A stretch of DNA of 64,000 nucleotides, taken from NCBI RefSeq assembly GCF_024505145.1, contig NZ_JANIAA010000023.1:62001-126000 (forward strand), read 5' to 3'. Positions 16,654 through 25,926 of the stretch are shown in pieces. The notes beneath the pieces were generated by a model. The model saw only the letters and a list, made by a program, of their open reading frames with translations, had not been told where the DNA came from and made no database searches. Positions within the stretch are counted from its first letter, which is position 1; each line of letters begins with the position of its first letter. This DNA comes from Streptomyces rugosispiralis (lineage in GTDB: Bacteria > Actinomycetota > Actinomycetes > Streptomycetales > Streptomycetaceae). The position numbers and the translations under genes were made by a program.

Positions 16654-18927
16654 GCCGCCAGGCGGAAGCCGCACCGTCAGCACCGCCGTCCCCGCCGCCG
16701 CCTCCGCGGAGGGACCGCCGGCCACCTCCAGCCGCCACGGCGCCGAGGTGCCGGTGGCCTCGGCGCGCAGCACCGCCCCGTCCCGGACGACGGTGAAGGT
16801 GGCGGCCGTCGTGCCGTCCGGGCGCGGCACCCGCACCGTGACCGGGCCCGCCGCCGGTTCGTACACCCGTAGCGTGATCCCGTCCGCCCAGTCGGCGTCG
16901 GGGCGGTCGTCGGCCGCCCCGAACGGGATCACCGCACCGGGGCGGGCCAGCAGCGGGACGCTGAGGAAGCCGTGGGTCTCGCGCACCCAGCGCGGGCCGC
17001 GCACCGTCCGCCCGCTCAGCAGATGCGTCCAGACGCCCTCGGGCACGTAGTACGTCACCTCGCCCTCGTCGTCGAAGACCGGGGCGGCCAGCAGATCCCC
17101 GCCGAGCAGGTACTGCCGCTCGAGGCCCGCGCACCCGGGGTCGTCCGGGAACTCCAGGACCATGGCGCGCATCACCGGGAGGCCCTCGGTGTGCGCCTGC
17201 CGCGCCGCCTCGTACAGATACGGCATCAGCCGCAGCTTCAGCCGGGTGAAGTGGCGCAGCACCTCGACCGACTCCTCGTCGAAGAGCCACGGCACCCGGT
17301 ACGACGACGAGCCGTGCAGTCTGCTGTGCGAGGACAGCAGCCCGAAGGCGATCCACCGCTTGAACAGGGCCGGGTCCGGGGTGCCCTCGAAGCCGCCGAT
17401 GTCATGGCTCCAGAAGCCGAAGCCGGAGAGACCCAGCGAGAGCCCGCCGCGCAGCGATTCGGCCATCGCCTCGTAGGTGGACTCGCAGTCGCCGCCCCAG
17501 TGCACCGGGAACCGCTGGCCGCCCGCCGTGGCCGAGCGCGCGAAGACCACCGCCTCGCCCTCCCCGCGCCGCTCGCTCAGCGCCTCGTGGACGGTGCGGT
17601 TGTAGAGGTGGGTGTAGTAGTTGTGCATCCGCTCGGGGTCGGAGCCGTCCGCGTAGACCACGTCCAACGGCACCCGCTCGCCGAAGTCGGTCTTGAAGCA
17701 GTCCACGCCCATGTCCAGCAGCGCGGTCAGCTTGGCCGCGTACCAGGCGCGGGCGGCGGGGCTGGTGAAGTCCACCAGCGCCATGCCCGGCTGCCACAGG
17801 TCCCACTGCCATACGGACCCGTCGGGCCGCTTCAGCAGATGCCCGGCCGCCTTGCCCTCGGCGAAGAGCGGGGAGCGCTGGCCGATGTACGGATTGATCC
17901 AGACGGAGATCTTCAGGCCCCGCTCGCGCAGCCGCCGCAGCATGCCCGCCGGGTCGGGGAAGACCCGTGGATCCCAGGTGAAGTCGCACCACTGGTACTC
18001 GCGCATCCAGAAGCAGTCGAAGTGGAAGACGGACAGCGGCAGTGCGCGCTCCGCCATGCCGTCGACGAATCCGGTGACCGTCTCCTCGTCGTAGGAGGTG
18101 GTGAAGGAGGTGGACAGCCACAGCCCGAAGGACCACGCGGGCGGCAGCGCGGGGCGACCGGTGAGCGCGGTGTAGCGGCGCAGGATCTCCTTGGGGGTGG
18201 GCCCGTGGATGACGTAGTACGTCAGCTCCTGGTCCTCGGCGCTGAACTGGAGCCGGGAGACCGCCTCCGAGCCGACCTCGAAGGAGACCCGGCCGGGGTG
18301 GTCCACGAAGACGCCGTAGCCCGCGTCGGTGAGGAGGAACGGGACGTTCTTGTACGCCTGTTCGGTGGCGGTGCCGCCGTCGGCGTTCCAGATGTCCACG
18401 GCCTGGCCGTTCTTCACCAGCGGGCCGAAGCGCTCGCCGAGCCCGTAGACCGAGGTGCCGACCCGCAGCGCGAGCCGTTCACGCAGGTGGTGGCCGCCGT
18501 CGGCGGTCTCCATGATGCCCATGTCCTTGACGCCGCTGCTGGTGAGCGCACGCCCGGCGGCCTCGAAGTCCATCCGCCAGGGCCCGGTGCGGGCGAAGCG
18601 CACCGAGAGCGCGCCCGAGGTGAGCCGGGCCTCCCCGTCGTCGCAGCTCACCTCGGCGTCGTACGTCTCGCGGGCGATCTCGAACGACGGGCCGCGCTCG
18701 ACCCGGCCCGCGAAGTGGGTGATCCGGACGGCGATCACATCGGGCATGGGGGCGGTGCAGGTCAGGGTGAGGGCGGGACCCTTGAGCAGATCGCCTCGGT
18801 GACGTACGGGATGGGTGGGGGCGTGGACGGTGAGGGTGCCGGGGCCGGTCTCCACGTCGAGCACCCCCTGGGGGTACGCGGCCTGGACGCCCTCGCGCAG
18901 TCTCCAGTAGCCGTCGCTGAACTTCAT
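16642..18927 (-). CDS. GH31 alpha-xylosidase, YicI-like
   Basis: A 761-residue retaining glycoside hydrolase. The nucleophile region KTDFGERVP has Asp414 and the acid/base region HWGGDC has Asp480, the same spacing and nearly the same numbers as E. coli YicI (416/482). FGLWLSTSF and the long match around GGLSLGLSGFGFWSHDIGGF also favour YicI, which removes alpha-xylosyl units from xyloglucan fragments such as isoprimeverose. There is no signal peptide, so it acts in the cytoplasm after import by the adjoining ABC system. The start ATG 18927 has GAGGAGGG upstream. It is the last gene of the operon; its stop lies in a repeat. Confidence 0.88.
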   Translation of the reverse strand: MKFSDGYWRLREGVQAAYPQGVLDVETGPGTLTVHAPTHPVRHRGDLLKGPALTLTCTAPMPDVIAVRITHFAGRVERGPSFEIARETYDAEVSCDDGEARLTSGALSVRFARTGPWRMDFEAAGRALTSSGVKDMGIMETADGGHHLRERLALRVGTSVYGLGERFGPLVKNGQAVDIWNADGGTATEQAYKNVPFLLTDAGYGVFVDHPGRVSFEVGSEAVSRLQFSAEDQELTYYVIHGPTPKEILRRYTALTGRPALPPAWSFGLWLSTSFTTSYDEETVTGFVDGMAERALPLSVFHFDCFWMREYQWCDFTWDPRVFPDPAGMLRRLRERGLKISVWINPYIGQRSPLFAEGKAAGHLLKRPDGSVWQWDLWQPGMALVDFTSPAARAWYAAKLTALLDMGVDCFKTDFGERVPLDVVYADGSDPERMHNYYTHLYNRTVHEALSERRGEGEAVVFARSATAGGQRFPVHWGGDCESTYEAMAESLRGGLSLGLSGFGFWSHDIGGFEGTPDPALFKRWIAFGLLSSHSRLHGSSSYRVPWLFDEESVEVLRHFTRLKLRLMPYLYEAARQAHTEGLPVMRAMVLEFPDDPGCAGLERQYLLGGDLLAAPVFDDEGEVTYYVPEGVWTHLLSGRTVRGPRWVRETHGFLSVPLLARPGAVIPFGAADDRPDADWADGITLRVYEPAAGPVTVRVPRPDGTTAATFTVVRDGAVLRAEATGTSAPWRLEVAGGPSAEAAAGTAVLTVRLPPGGGGA

Positions 18928-18940
18928 GCGGCCCTCCTCG

Positions 18941-19780
18941 TCATTTGACCGCGCCCATGGCGATGCCACGGGTCAGGGTCCGCTGGAAGATCAGGAAGAA
19001 GCAGAACGCGGGGAGCACCCCCAGCAGGGCGGCCGCGTTGGTCATGGTCGCGTCCATCAGCCGCTGGCCCTGGAGGACGCCGAGCGCCACCGAGACCGTC
19101 TGGTTGTCGTTGGAGATCAGCATCACCAGGGGCAGCAGGAACTCGTTCCAGGTCCAGATGAAGAAGAAGACCAGCAGCACCCCGATGGTGGGGCGGCTGA
19201 CCGGCACCACGACCCGCCACAGCACCTGCCACTTGGTGGCGCCGTCGATCCGGGCCGCCTCGATGACCTCCTTGGGGAAGGCGCCGAGCACGGAGGAGAG
19301 CAGATAGGTGCCGAAGGCCGACTGGATCACGGTGAAGACGATGATCACGCTCAGCCGGGTGTCGTACAGGCCGGCCTGCTTGGACAGGTAGTAGACGGGG
19401 TAGACCAGGGCCTCCTGCGGCAGCATGTTGGCCAGCACGAAGAAGGCCAGCACCCAGGGGCGGCCCCTGACCCGCCCGATGCCGATCGCGTACGCGTTGA
19501 GCACCGAAAGCAGTGCGGCGAGCACCGCCACCGAGCCGGAGATCAGCGCGGAGTTGAACAGCTTCCGGCCGAAGTCGACCCGCTGCCAGAAGTCCCGCAG
19601 GCCGTCGAGGTGGATCCCCTCGGGCAGGCTCAGCGGGCCGTTCGCGGAGTAGTCGGCGGGCGATTTCACGGCGTTGAGTGCCACCACGAGGAAGGGCAGC
19701 ACCATGAGGGCGGCCGCCACGATGAGGGCGGCCAGCACCGGGAAGCGGGCCGGGGCCTGATGTCGCTTGACGGCGTTCAC
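18941..19780 (-). CDS. Sugar ABC transporter permease (MalG type)
   Basis: A 279-residue inner-membrane permease with six predicted helices. The EAA loop EAARIDGATKWQVLWRVVVPVSRP contacts the ATPase. The GTG start at 19780 overlaps the stop of the upstream permease gene (GTGA, four bases), so translation is coupled. The alpha-xylosidase gene follows after 13 bases. No ATPase is encoded here; Streptomyces sugar importers of this kind usually share the MsiK ATPase (established for the family, inferred here). Confidence 0.9.
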   Translation of the reverse strand: MNAVKRHQAPARFPVLAALIVAAALMVLPFLVVALNAVKSPADYSANGPLSLPEGIHLDGLRDFWQRVDFGRKLFNSALISGSVAVLAALLSVLNAYAIGIGRVRGRPWVLAFFVLANMLPQEALVYPVYYLSKQAGLYDTRLSVIIVFTVIQSAFGTYLLSSVLGAFPKEVIEAARIDGATKWQVLWRVVVPVSRPTIGVLLVFFFIWTWNEFLLPLVMLISNDNQTVSVALGVLQGQRLMDATMTNAAALLGVLPAFCFFLIFQRTLTRGIAMGAVK

Positions 19781-20691
19781 TGGTCCTCCGCCCGGGTTTG
19801 CAGGCGCAACGCCACCAGGGCCAGCGCCAGGATGATCACGGTGAGGGCGGTGGAGACCGCGGAGCCGTACCCGACCTGCGTCTTCTCGAAGAAGGACTGG
19901 AAGGAGAAGTACGAGGGGACGTTGGTGGCCCCACCGGGCCCGCCCTTGGTGAGCACATACACCGCGCCGAAGACCTTGAGCGCCGCGATGGTGCACCACA
20001 GCAGCACGACATAGATCTCCGGGCGGATCTGCACCAGCGTCACATGCCAGAACCGCCGCCACCACGAGGCCCCGTCCAGCTCGGCCGCCTCGTGCAGGGA
20101 CGGATCGGCGCGCTGCAGCCCCGCCATGAAGACCACCAGCGGAAAGCCGAGCTGGACCCACACCATCACGGCCATCACGCTGTAGAGCGCGAAGTCCGGG
20201 TCGCCCAGCCAGTCCTGGCGCAGCGAGCCGAGGCCGACGGCGCCCAGCGCCTCGTTGAGCGCGCCGTTCTCCGGGGCGAGGATCCAGCTCCAGACGATTC
20301 CGGCCACCGCGATCGGCAGCACCTGCGGCAGATAGAAGCAGGCGCGCAGCACGCTCGCGGCGCGGGTGCCGATGTGCTTGGCGATGTAGTCGAAGAGTGC
20401 GGCGGCCAGCACCAGGCCGAGGGCGGTGGGGAGTACCGCCATCGCCACCACCATGGCCAGGCTGTGCCGGAAGGACTCCCAGAAGGCGGAGTCGTCCAGC
20501 AGTTCACGGTAGTTGGCGAGCCCGGCCCACTTCGGGCTGCCCACGCCCTGCCAGTGGGTGAGGCTGATCCCGGTGTTCATCAGGAACGGGATGACGATGA
20601 CGGCGAGGAAGGCCAGCGCCCCGGGGAGCAGGAACAGGGCGTACGGATACTCGCGGCGCCGTAGCGGCGATGCCTTGCTGTGGGAACTCAT
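19777..20691 (-). CDS. Sugar ABC transporter permease (MalF type)
   Basis: A 304-residue permease with six predicted helices. The EAA loop is EAAELDGASWWRRFWHVTLVQIRPE. It starts seven bases after the binding-protein stop and overlaps the next permease start by four bases. It forms the heteromeric channel with the downstream MalG-type protein. Confidence 0.9.
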   Translation of the reverse strand: MSSHSKASPLRRREYPYALFLLPGALAFLAVIVIPFLMNTGISLTHWQGVGSPKWAGLANYRELLDDSAFWESFRHSLAMVVAMAVLPTALGLVLAAALFDYIAKHIGTRAASVLRACFYLPQVLPIAVAGIVWSWILAPENGALNEALGAVGLGSLRQDWLGDPDFALYSVMAVMVWVQLGFPLVVFMAGLQRADPSLHEAAELDGASWWRRFWHVTLVQIRPEIYVVLLWCTIAALKVFGAVYVLTKGGPGGATNVPSYFSFQSFFEKTQVGYGSAVSTALTVIILALALVALRLQTRAEDQ

Positions 20692-20698
20692 CGGGGGC

Positions 20699-22003
20699 TC
20701 ACCCCTTCGGCGCGCCCGCGTCGTACGCCTTCTTCAGCGCGTCCAGATAGGCGTCGGGCCCCGCGTCGCCGGTGATCAGCTTCTGGGTCTCGGAGACGAG
20801 GACGTCATAGAAGCCGGGGACCGGCCAGTCGGGGTAGAAGGCCAGGCCGTCGCCGTCGGCGTAGCTGGTGAAGTCCTTGATCAGGGCCTTCGACTTGGGG
20901 TCGGTGATCGCTGAGGGATCGGCGGCCACGGGCACTCCGCCGTTGTTGCCGAGGGTGTTCTGGATGCCCTTCTTCATCGTGATGTCGATGAAGTCGTAGG
21001 CCAGCTCCTTGTTCTTGGCGCCCTTGGGGACGACCCAGAGATTGCCGCCGGAGCCGAGGGTGAGCTTGGAGCCGGGGAAGGGGAACGTGCCCCACTCGTC
21101 CTTCATCTCGGACTTGAAGCGGCCGAACCACCAACTGCCGGAGAAGAACATCGGGTACTTCCCCGCGATGAAGGCCGCGCCCGCGTCCTCGGCCTTGGCG
21201 CCGCTCGAGCTCTTGGCGATATAGCCCTTCTTCACCCAGTCGGCGAAGGTGGTGGCGCCGTAGGTCCAGGCGGCGTCGTGGAAGTCCGGCTTGCCCTGGT
21301 ACTGCTCGTAGGCGTCCACCCAGGAGCGGTCGGCCTTGGAGAGGGCGAGCTGGTACACGTACTGCTGGGCGGGGTATTCGGCGCCCGCGCCGGCGAGCGG
21401 GGTGACGCCCTTGTCCTTGAACGCCTTCAGGGCGGCGGTGAATTCGGCGAAGGTCGTCGGGACCTCGATGTGGTGCTTGGCGAAGAGGGTCTTGTTGTAG
21501 AAGACCATCGTGTACTCGGCGTAGTTGGGGATCCCGTACCAATTGCCGGAGCCCATCACGCCCTGGGCGTCGTAGCGGCTGGTGGTGCGCACGCCGGGGC
21601 TGAGCGGCTTGTCCCAGCCGCGCTTGGTGACCTCGGGGGTGAGGTCGGTGAGCAGGCTCTGCTTGGAGAGCAGCCCGGTGGTGGCGTTGCCCTTGTTGTA
21701 CTCCATCAGATCGGGTGCGTCACCGGAGTTGAGGACCATCGAGGCGGTCTTCTGGATCTGTTCGAAGCCCTTCTCCTCGACCTTCACGGTGACGCCCGGA
21801 TGGCTCTTCTTGAACTCCTCGATCGCCTGCTTCCAGGCGATGCCCATGGCGCTGTTGGGTGCCTCGTAGTGCCACAGCTTGAGCGACTTGCCGTCCCCGG
21901 CCTCGTCCCCGCCGTCCCCGCAACCCGCCATGACCAGGGATGCCGCGAGTGCGGCCGCGATGAGGGCCACCGTTCGTTTCGTTCGTTTCCGTGCCGTCAA
22001 CAT
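20699..22003 (-). CDS. Sugar-binding lipoprotein of ABC transporter
   Basis: A 434-residue extracellular solute-binding protein (family 1 type). The lipoprotein signal ends in LVMAGC, so Cys is the lipidated residue near position 27. The mature part has the usual KLWHYEAPNS opening and NWYGIPNYAEYTMVFYNKTLF. The start ATG 22003 is set by GGAGG seven bases upstream. It is the first gene of an operon with two permeases and an alpha-xylosidase; the cargo is therefore probably a xylosylated oligosaccharide such as isoprimeverose (inference). Confidence 0.88.
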   Translation of the reverse strand: MLTARKRTKRTVALIAAALAASLVMAGCGDGGDEAGDGKSLKLWHYEAPNSAMGIAWKQAIEEFKKSHPGVTVKVEEKGFEQIQKTASMVLNSGDAPDLMEYNKGNATTGLLSKQSLLTDLTPEVTKRGWDKPLSPGVRTTSRYDAQGVMGSGNWYGIPNYAEYTMVFYNKTLFAKHHIEVPTTFAEFTAALKAFKDKGVTPLAGAGAEYPAQQYVYQLALSKADRSWVDAYEQYQGKPDFHDAAWTYGATTFADWVKKGYIAKSSSGAKAEDAGAAFIAGKYPMFFSGSWWFGRFKSEMKDEWGTFPFPGSKLTLGSGGNLWVVPKGAKNKELAYDFIDITMKKGIQNTLGNNGGVPVAADPSAITDPKSKALIKDFTSYADGDGLAFYPDWPVPGFYDVLVSETQKLITGDAGPDAYLDALKKAYDAGAPKG

Positions 22004-22051
22004 CCGCTGCCTCCGGAAGGGTTGGAAGGAAGGGCGCAGGTGCAACGTTCG

Positions 22052-22065
22052 TCGAAGCGCTTCGA
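22052..22065 (-). promoter_or_regulatory. LacI-type operator of the xylosidase operon
   Basis: The perfect palindrome TCGAAGCGCTTCGA lies just downstream of the -10 box, where a bound repressor would block initiation. The central CG with flanking half-sites is the LacI-family pattern. No LacI gene is encoded nearby. Confidence 0.65.
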
Positions 22066-22073
22066 TGGGGAGA

Positions 22074-22103
22074 GGTATACGAGGGGTGGTAGAGATATGT
22101 CAA
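22074..22103 (-). promoter_or_regulatory. Promoter of the sugar-binding protein operon
   Basis: On the minus strand TTGACA (22103-22098) and TATACC (22079-22074) are separated by 18 bases. The predicted transcript start near 22067 abuts the operator. Confidence 0.65.
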
Positions 22104-22144
22104 TGCCGTTGACAAAACGGGCACACCCGGAAGCGCCGGGGGCC

Positions 22145-23038
22145 TCAGCCCCGATGCACCTGGCGCACCGTGCGGAGGAAGGCGCCCAGGACGCTCGGGA
22201 CCGGGCCGAAGCGGTGGGCGAGGTGGAACTCCAGCCCGGCGGCGGCCGGTTCCAGCGGCAGCAGGGTCACCCCCACATGCCGGAAGCGCCGCATTCCCGC
22301 CGGTCCGATGCCGATGCCGAGCCCGCAGGCGACCAGCCCCAGCAGGGTGTGCAGATTGTGCGCCTCATGCGCGATCCGCGGCTCGACCCCGGCGGCGCGG
22401 CATACGGCCAGCGCCACATCGGCGGCGGCGGGCTCGGCCTGCCGCGAGGAGAGGATCAGCGGCTCGCTGTCCAGTGCCCGTACGGGCACGGCCGCGGCGC
22501 TGGTCAGCGGGTGGCCGGACGGCACCGCCGCCACCAGGGTCTCCCGGCCCAGCGGCAGGCTGGTCAGCCGCCGCCGGGCGGCCGCGGGCGGTGGGCCGCA
22601 GATGACCCCGGCGTCCAGGCTGCCGTCCAGCAGCGCCTCGATCTGCCGGGCGCTGGGCAGCTCCCGCAGCTCCAGCCGGACCTGCGGACGGCGGGTCCGG
22701 AAGGCGGTGAGCACCTCGGGCAGCACGGCGGCCAGCGCGGTGCCGAGGAAGCCGATGGCGAGCGAACCGGTCTCGCCCCGCCCGGCGTCGGCCGCGTCCC
22801 GTACGGCGAGGTCGAGATGGTCCAGCACCTGCCGGGCCCGGGCCAGGAACGCCTCACCCGCGGCGGTGGGCCGCACCCCGTGCCCGGTGCGGTCGAAGAG
22901 CTGTACGCCCAGCTCGGTCTCCAGCGCCTTGATCTGCTGGGACAGCGGGGGCTGCCGGATGCCCAGCGCGGTGGCGGCGCGGCCGAAGTGGGCGTGCTCG
23001 GAGAGGGCGAGCGCGTAGCGGAGGTGGCGCAGCTCCAT
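22145..23038 (-). CDS. LysR-family transcriptional regulator
   Basis: A 297-residue LysR regulator. The N-terminal winged helix is typical (MELRHLRYALALSEHAHFGRAA...QPPLSQQIKALETELGVQLFDR), followed by an effector domain. ATG 23038 aligns with family starts; a TTG nine bases upstream is also possible. It is divergent from an epoxide-hydrolase-like gene with about 90 bases between, rich in AT (CATATATCAAAG, CTGATCGCGAATAAT), where a LysR site would be expected. It is probably the activator of that neighbour. Confidence 0.83.
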   Translation of the reverse strand: MELRHLRYALALSEHAHFGRAATALGIRQPPLSQQIKALETELGVQLFDRTGHGVRPTAAGEAFLARARQVLDHLDLAVRDAADAGRGETGSLAIGFLGTALAAVLPEVLTAFRTRRPQVRLELRELPSARQIEALLDGSLDAGVICGPPPAAARRRLTSLPLGRETLVAAVPSGHPLTSAAAVPVRALDSEPLILSSRQAEPAAADVALAVCRAAGVEPRIAHEAHNLHTLLGLVACGLGIGIGPAGMRRFRHVGVTLLPLEPAAAGLEFHLAHRFGPVPSVLGAFLRTVRQVHRG

Positions 23039-23131
23039 AAGGGTCAAGCCTATATCTGATCGCGAATAATCCCTTCACCTCTCATATATCAAAGAGGAAA
23101 GCATCGTCGCGCCGGTGCTCGACTGGCCCGC

Positions 23132-24085
23132 ATGAGCGAAACGCTGGAACACCGGGAAACGCTGGAACACCGCGAGACGACGATCGAGGGCGTACGGCTG
23201 CACTGGGTGCGGGCGGCGGGGCCGGGGACCCCCGTCGTGCTGCTCCACGGCTGGCCGCAGACCTGGTACGCCTGGCGCAAGGTGATCCCCGAACTCGCCC
23301 GCGACCACGAGGTGTTCGCGGTGGACCTGCCGGGCCTGGGCGATTCGGGCTCCTCCCCGCGCGGCCACGGGGTCCGGATCGCCGCCGGCCTGCTCGACGC
23401 CTGGCGCGCCGAGTTGGGCCTGGACCGGGTCCATGTCGTCGGCCACGACCTGGGCGGACCCATCGGCTACGCGTGGGCCGCCGCCCACCCCGCCCGGGTC
23501 CGCAGCTTCAGCCTGCTCGCCGTGCCACTGCACGGCTTCGGGCTGAGCGAGCTGATCGCCCGCGCCGGGCTCTGGCACTTTGGCTTCTTCTCGGTGCCGG
23601 GGCTCGCGGAGAAACTGGCGGAGGGCCGGGAGCGGATCCTGCTGGAGCACTTCTACGGGCACGCCCTGGAGACCGGGGCCATCCGCCCCGCCGATGTCGA
23701 CACCTATCTGCGCACCTACACCCGGCCGGGCCGGCTGGCCAACGGCTTCGCGTACTACCGCAACGCCCCCGCCGACACCGCCGCCCTCACCGAACTCGGC
23801 CGCACCCCGCTCCCGATGCCCACCCTGGCCATCGGCTGCGGCCGGGCCGGCGGCGCGGCCCCCGTCCACAGCCTCGGCCGGGTCGCCCCGGCGACCCGCG
23901 GCGCGGTGATCGACGACAGCGGCCACTTCCTTCCCGAGGAACGCCCCGGCCCGCTGCTGTCCCTGCTCAGGCCCTTCCTGGCGGAGGCCGACGCGGCGGA
24001 GGGCGGTCCCTGCCGCCCTGACGCTTCGGGTGTGATCACCAAGCAACCACGCGGGGACGGCTCGGCCGCGCGGCTGCGGTTCTAG
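23132..24085 (+). CDS. Epoxide-hydrolase-like alpha/beta hydrolase
   Basis: A 317-residue alpha/beta-fold hydrolase. HGWPQTWYAWR is the HGxP oxyanion motif and GHDLGG carries a nucleophilic Asp106, which marks the epoxide hydrolase/haloalkane dehalogenase branch rather than Ser esterases. Asp-His (DDSGHFLPEE) near the C-terminus completes the triad. The N-terminus contains a short duplication (ETLEHRETLEHRET) and the C-terminal 40 residues look disordered. It is divergent from a LysR gene. The substrate is unknown. Confidence 0.8.
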   Translation: MSETLEHRETLEHRETTIEGVRLHWVRAAGPGTPVVLLHGWPQTWYAWRKVIPELARDHEVFAVDLPGLGDSGSSPRGHGVRIAAGLLDAWRAELGLDRVHVVGHDLGGPIGYAWAAAHPARVRSFSLLAVPLHGFGLSELIARAGLWHFGFFSVPGLAEKLAEGRERILLEHFYGHALETGAIRPADVDTYLRTYTRPGRLANGFAYYRNAPADTAALTELGRTPLPMPTLAIGCGRAGGAAPVHSLGRVAPATRGAVIDDSGHFLPEERPGPLLSLLRPFLAEADAAEGGPCRPDASGVITKQPRGDGSAARLRF

Positions 24086-24322
24086 GGACGCAGCCGTCGG
24101 GCGAAGGCCGCGAGGGTGGTGAGCGGGGAGCGGCGGCGGCGCGGCGGGGTGGTGCCGGGGCGGGGAGGGACGACGGGGCGGGAGGCGAGGAAGAGGATCA
24201 TGCCACTACGGTCCCGGGCCCGGCCGGGGGCGGTCCAACACCTGATCGGGGGCCATTCACGCATCTCCGTTGTCAATGCTGGTGGGGTGGGGATCGAGGG
24301 GCGCGTCGGTCACCATGTGCGG

Positions 24323-25291
24323 GTGAACCGGGACATCGAACCGCGCCTGCTGCGCGCCTTCACCGCCGTCGCCGACGAGCTGCACTTCACCCGCGCCGCC
24401 GCCCGCCTCTACATCGCCCAGCAGGCCCTCAGCCGCGACATCCGGCGGTTGGAGCGGGAGTTGGGCGCGGAGCTGTTCGTCCGTACCACCCGCCAGGTCG
24501 CCCTCACGGCCGCGGGCGAACGGCTGCTGCCGTACGCCCGGCGGGTGCTCCAGGCCCAGGACGACCTGGCGGCGGCCTTCAGCGGGGCCGAGTGCCGTCC
24601 GCTGCTGGTGGATGTGAGCGCCCCGGTGAGCACCGGAAGCCAGGTGGTGGCGGAGGCGCGGCGGCGCATCGGCCCCGAGACCGAGCTGGTGGCCCGCTTC
24701 CACAGCGGGCTGGCCGGGGCCGCCGCCGAGCTCCTCGCCGGACGCCTCGACGTGTCCTTCGGCCGGGCCCGCGGCCTCGACCCCGCCGTGCTCGCCCGGC
24801 TGGACCACCGGCTGATCCGCTACGAACGCATCGCCGTGGTCCTGCGCGAGGACCATCCGCTGGCCCGGCTCGAGGAGATCCCGCTGGCCGCGCTCGCGGG
24901 CGAGCCCCTGTACGCGGCGGCGGGCAACGACACCACCACCGAGTGGACGGACCTGGCCGCCCAGCTCTTCGCGGGGCGCGGGATCGCGATGGCGGAGCCG
25001 TTCCCGGAGATCGACGGGGACGAGGAGTTCATCCGGGTGGTGACCAAGCGCCGCTGGTCGGTGCTGGCCAGTGAGGTGTTCACCCACCTGCCCGGCGCGG
25101 TGCTGCGGCCGCTCGCCGAGCCCGTTCCGCTCTCACCCGTTTCCATCGTGTGGCGCAAGGGCCTCGTCCACCCCGGCCTGGACGCCCTCCACGCGGCGGC
25201 CCGTGCGCTCGCCACCACGTCCGGCTGGCTGCACCGGCCACCGGGCTCCTGGCTGCCGCGCCCCGAGGCGGGGGTGATGATCAGAGATTGA
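24323..25291 (+). CDS. LysR-family transcriptional regulator
   Basis: A 322-residue LysR regulator with a standard winged helix (LLRAFTAVADELHFTRAAARLYIAQQALSRDIRRLERELGAELFVR) and effector domain. GTG 24323 (MNRDIEPRLLRAF) aligns best with relatives; GTG 24317 is also in frame. There is no convincing ribosome-binding site. The gene that would normally be divergent is missing: upstream there is only GC-rich DNA, with a 39-codon frame on the other strand that I do not trust. The target is unknown. Confidence 0.8.
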   Translation: MNRDIEPRLLRAFTAVADELHFTRAAARLYIAQQALSRDIRRLERELGAELFVRTTRQVALTAAGERLLPYARRVLQAQDDLAAAFSGAECRPLLVDVSAPVSTGSQVVAEARRRIGPETELVARFHSGLAGAAAELLAGRLDVSFGRARGLDPAVLARLDHRLIRYERIAVVLREDHPLARLEEIPLAALAGEPLYAAAGNDTTTEWTDLAAQLFAGRGIAMAEPFPEIDGDEEFIRVVTKRRWSVLASEVFTHLPGAVLRPLAEPVPLSPVSIVWRKGLVHPGLDALHAAARALATTSGWLHRPPGSWLPRPEAGVMIRD

Positions 25292-25567
25292 CGCGGTTGA
25301 TGTAAACGCGCTCGCGATGCGGAATCACCTGGTACCAGACGAGCATCGTCTCGACGCTGTACGTGCGCAGCCGATGGGGTTCGGGGTCGTCGTCGAGGAC
25401 ACCGTCCGGGCCGAGCCCCTGGGCCGCGAGATCGGCCAGAGCGCTGCCGATCACCTCGACCGCGCACCGGTCCGTCTCCTTCATGCCGCCGAGGACCCAC
25501 TCGGCGTCGGGCTGTACTCCCAGGCCCAGCCGACGGCGTCCTCGACGCCTTCGCCGCGTGCGCTCAC
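25281..25567 (-). pseudogene. RelE/ParE-like toxin gene, frameshifted
   Basis: Translation would begin at GTG 25567, overlapping the stop of the upstream DUF6247 gene (GTGA). The frame reads VSARGEGVEDAVGWAWEYSP, then runs into a stop after 28 codons. One base out of frame, the sequence continues as PDAEWVLGGMKETDRCAVEVIGSALADL to RLRTYSVETMLVWYQVIPHRERVYINRVNL. The ending, with its basic Tyr-rich strand, resembles small RelE/ParE-fold toxins. The break lies in a CCC run near 25511, consistent with loss of one base. A truncated 67-residue product from ATG 25484 is possible. A sequencing error would give the same picture. Confidence 0.6.
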
Positions 25568-25926
25568 CCGGCGGCCCCGGTCTCGGCGGACGCCTCGCGG
25601 AGGATGCGGGCGATGGTCTGTTGCGCGGCCCGGAACTCCTCTTCCGTGGCTTGCGGATCGCCGGTGACGCGCTCCGCCTCGCGCATGGCGTAGAACCTGC
25701 CGGGATGGCGTTCAATCGCGACGACGGTCGCCCACTTCTCCAGGAACAGCCGCATCGGCGTGGTCGAGGCGGTCTGTACAGCGCGGTCGAACGCCTCGCC
25801 CAGTTCGCGGTCGAACTCGGCGATGCGCACGAGGTCGAGCCGTTTGACCGCTTCCCGCAAGGCGTCCCGAGTCATCGGCGGCTGTGGGATGACGGGCGCG
25901 TGCGGGTGCTCCGGCTGAGCGCTCAT
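25564..25926 (-). CDS. DUF6247-like protein, probable antitoxin of the pair
   Basis: A 120-residue protein. After a Pro-rich N-terminus (HPHAPVIPQPPMTRDALREAVKRL) the core is helical (EFDRELGEAFDRAVQTASTTPMRLFLEKWATVVAIERHPGRFYAM), which I recognise as DUF6247-like, a family common in Streptomyces beside small RelE-like genes. The start ATG 25926 has GGAGG upstream. It is translationally coupled to the downstream frameshifted toxin-like gene. The antitoxin role is inferred from this arrangement. Confidence 0.6.
   Translation of the reverse strand: MSAQPEHPHAPVIPQPPMTRDALREAVKRLDLVRIAEFDRELGEAFDRAVQTASTTPMRLFLEKWATVVAIERHPGRFYAMREAERVTGDPQATEEEFRAAQQTIARILREASAETGAAG

Noticed and set aside
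24082..24201. 39-codon frame MILFLASRP... on the minus strand between two rightward genes
   Set aside because: No ribosome-binding site, arginine/proline-rich composition and no recognised family; too weak to call.
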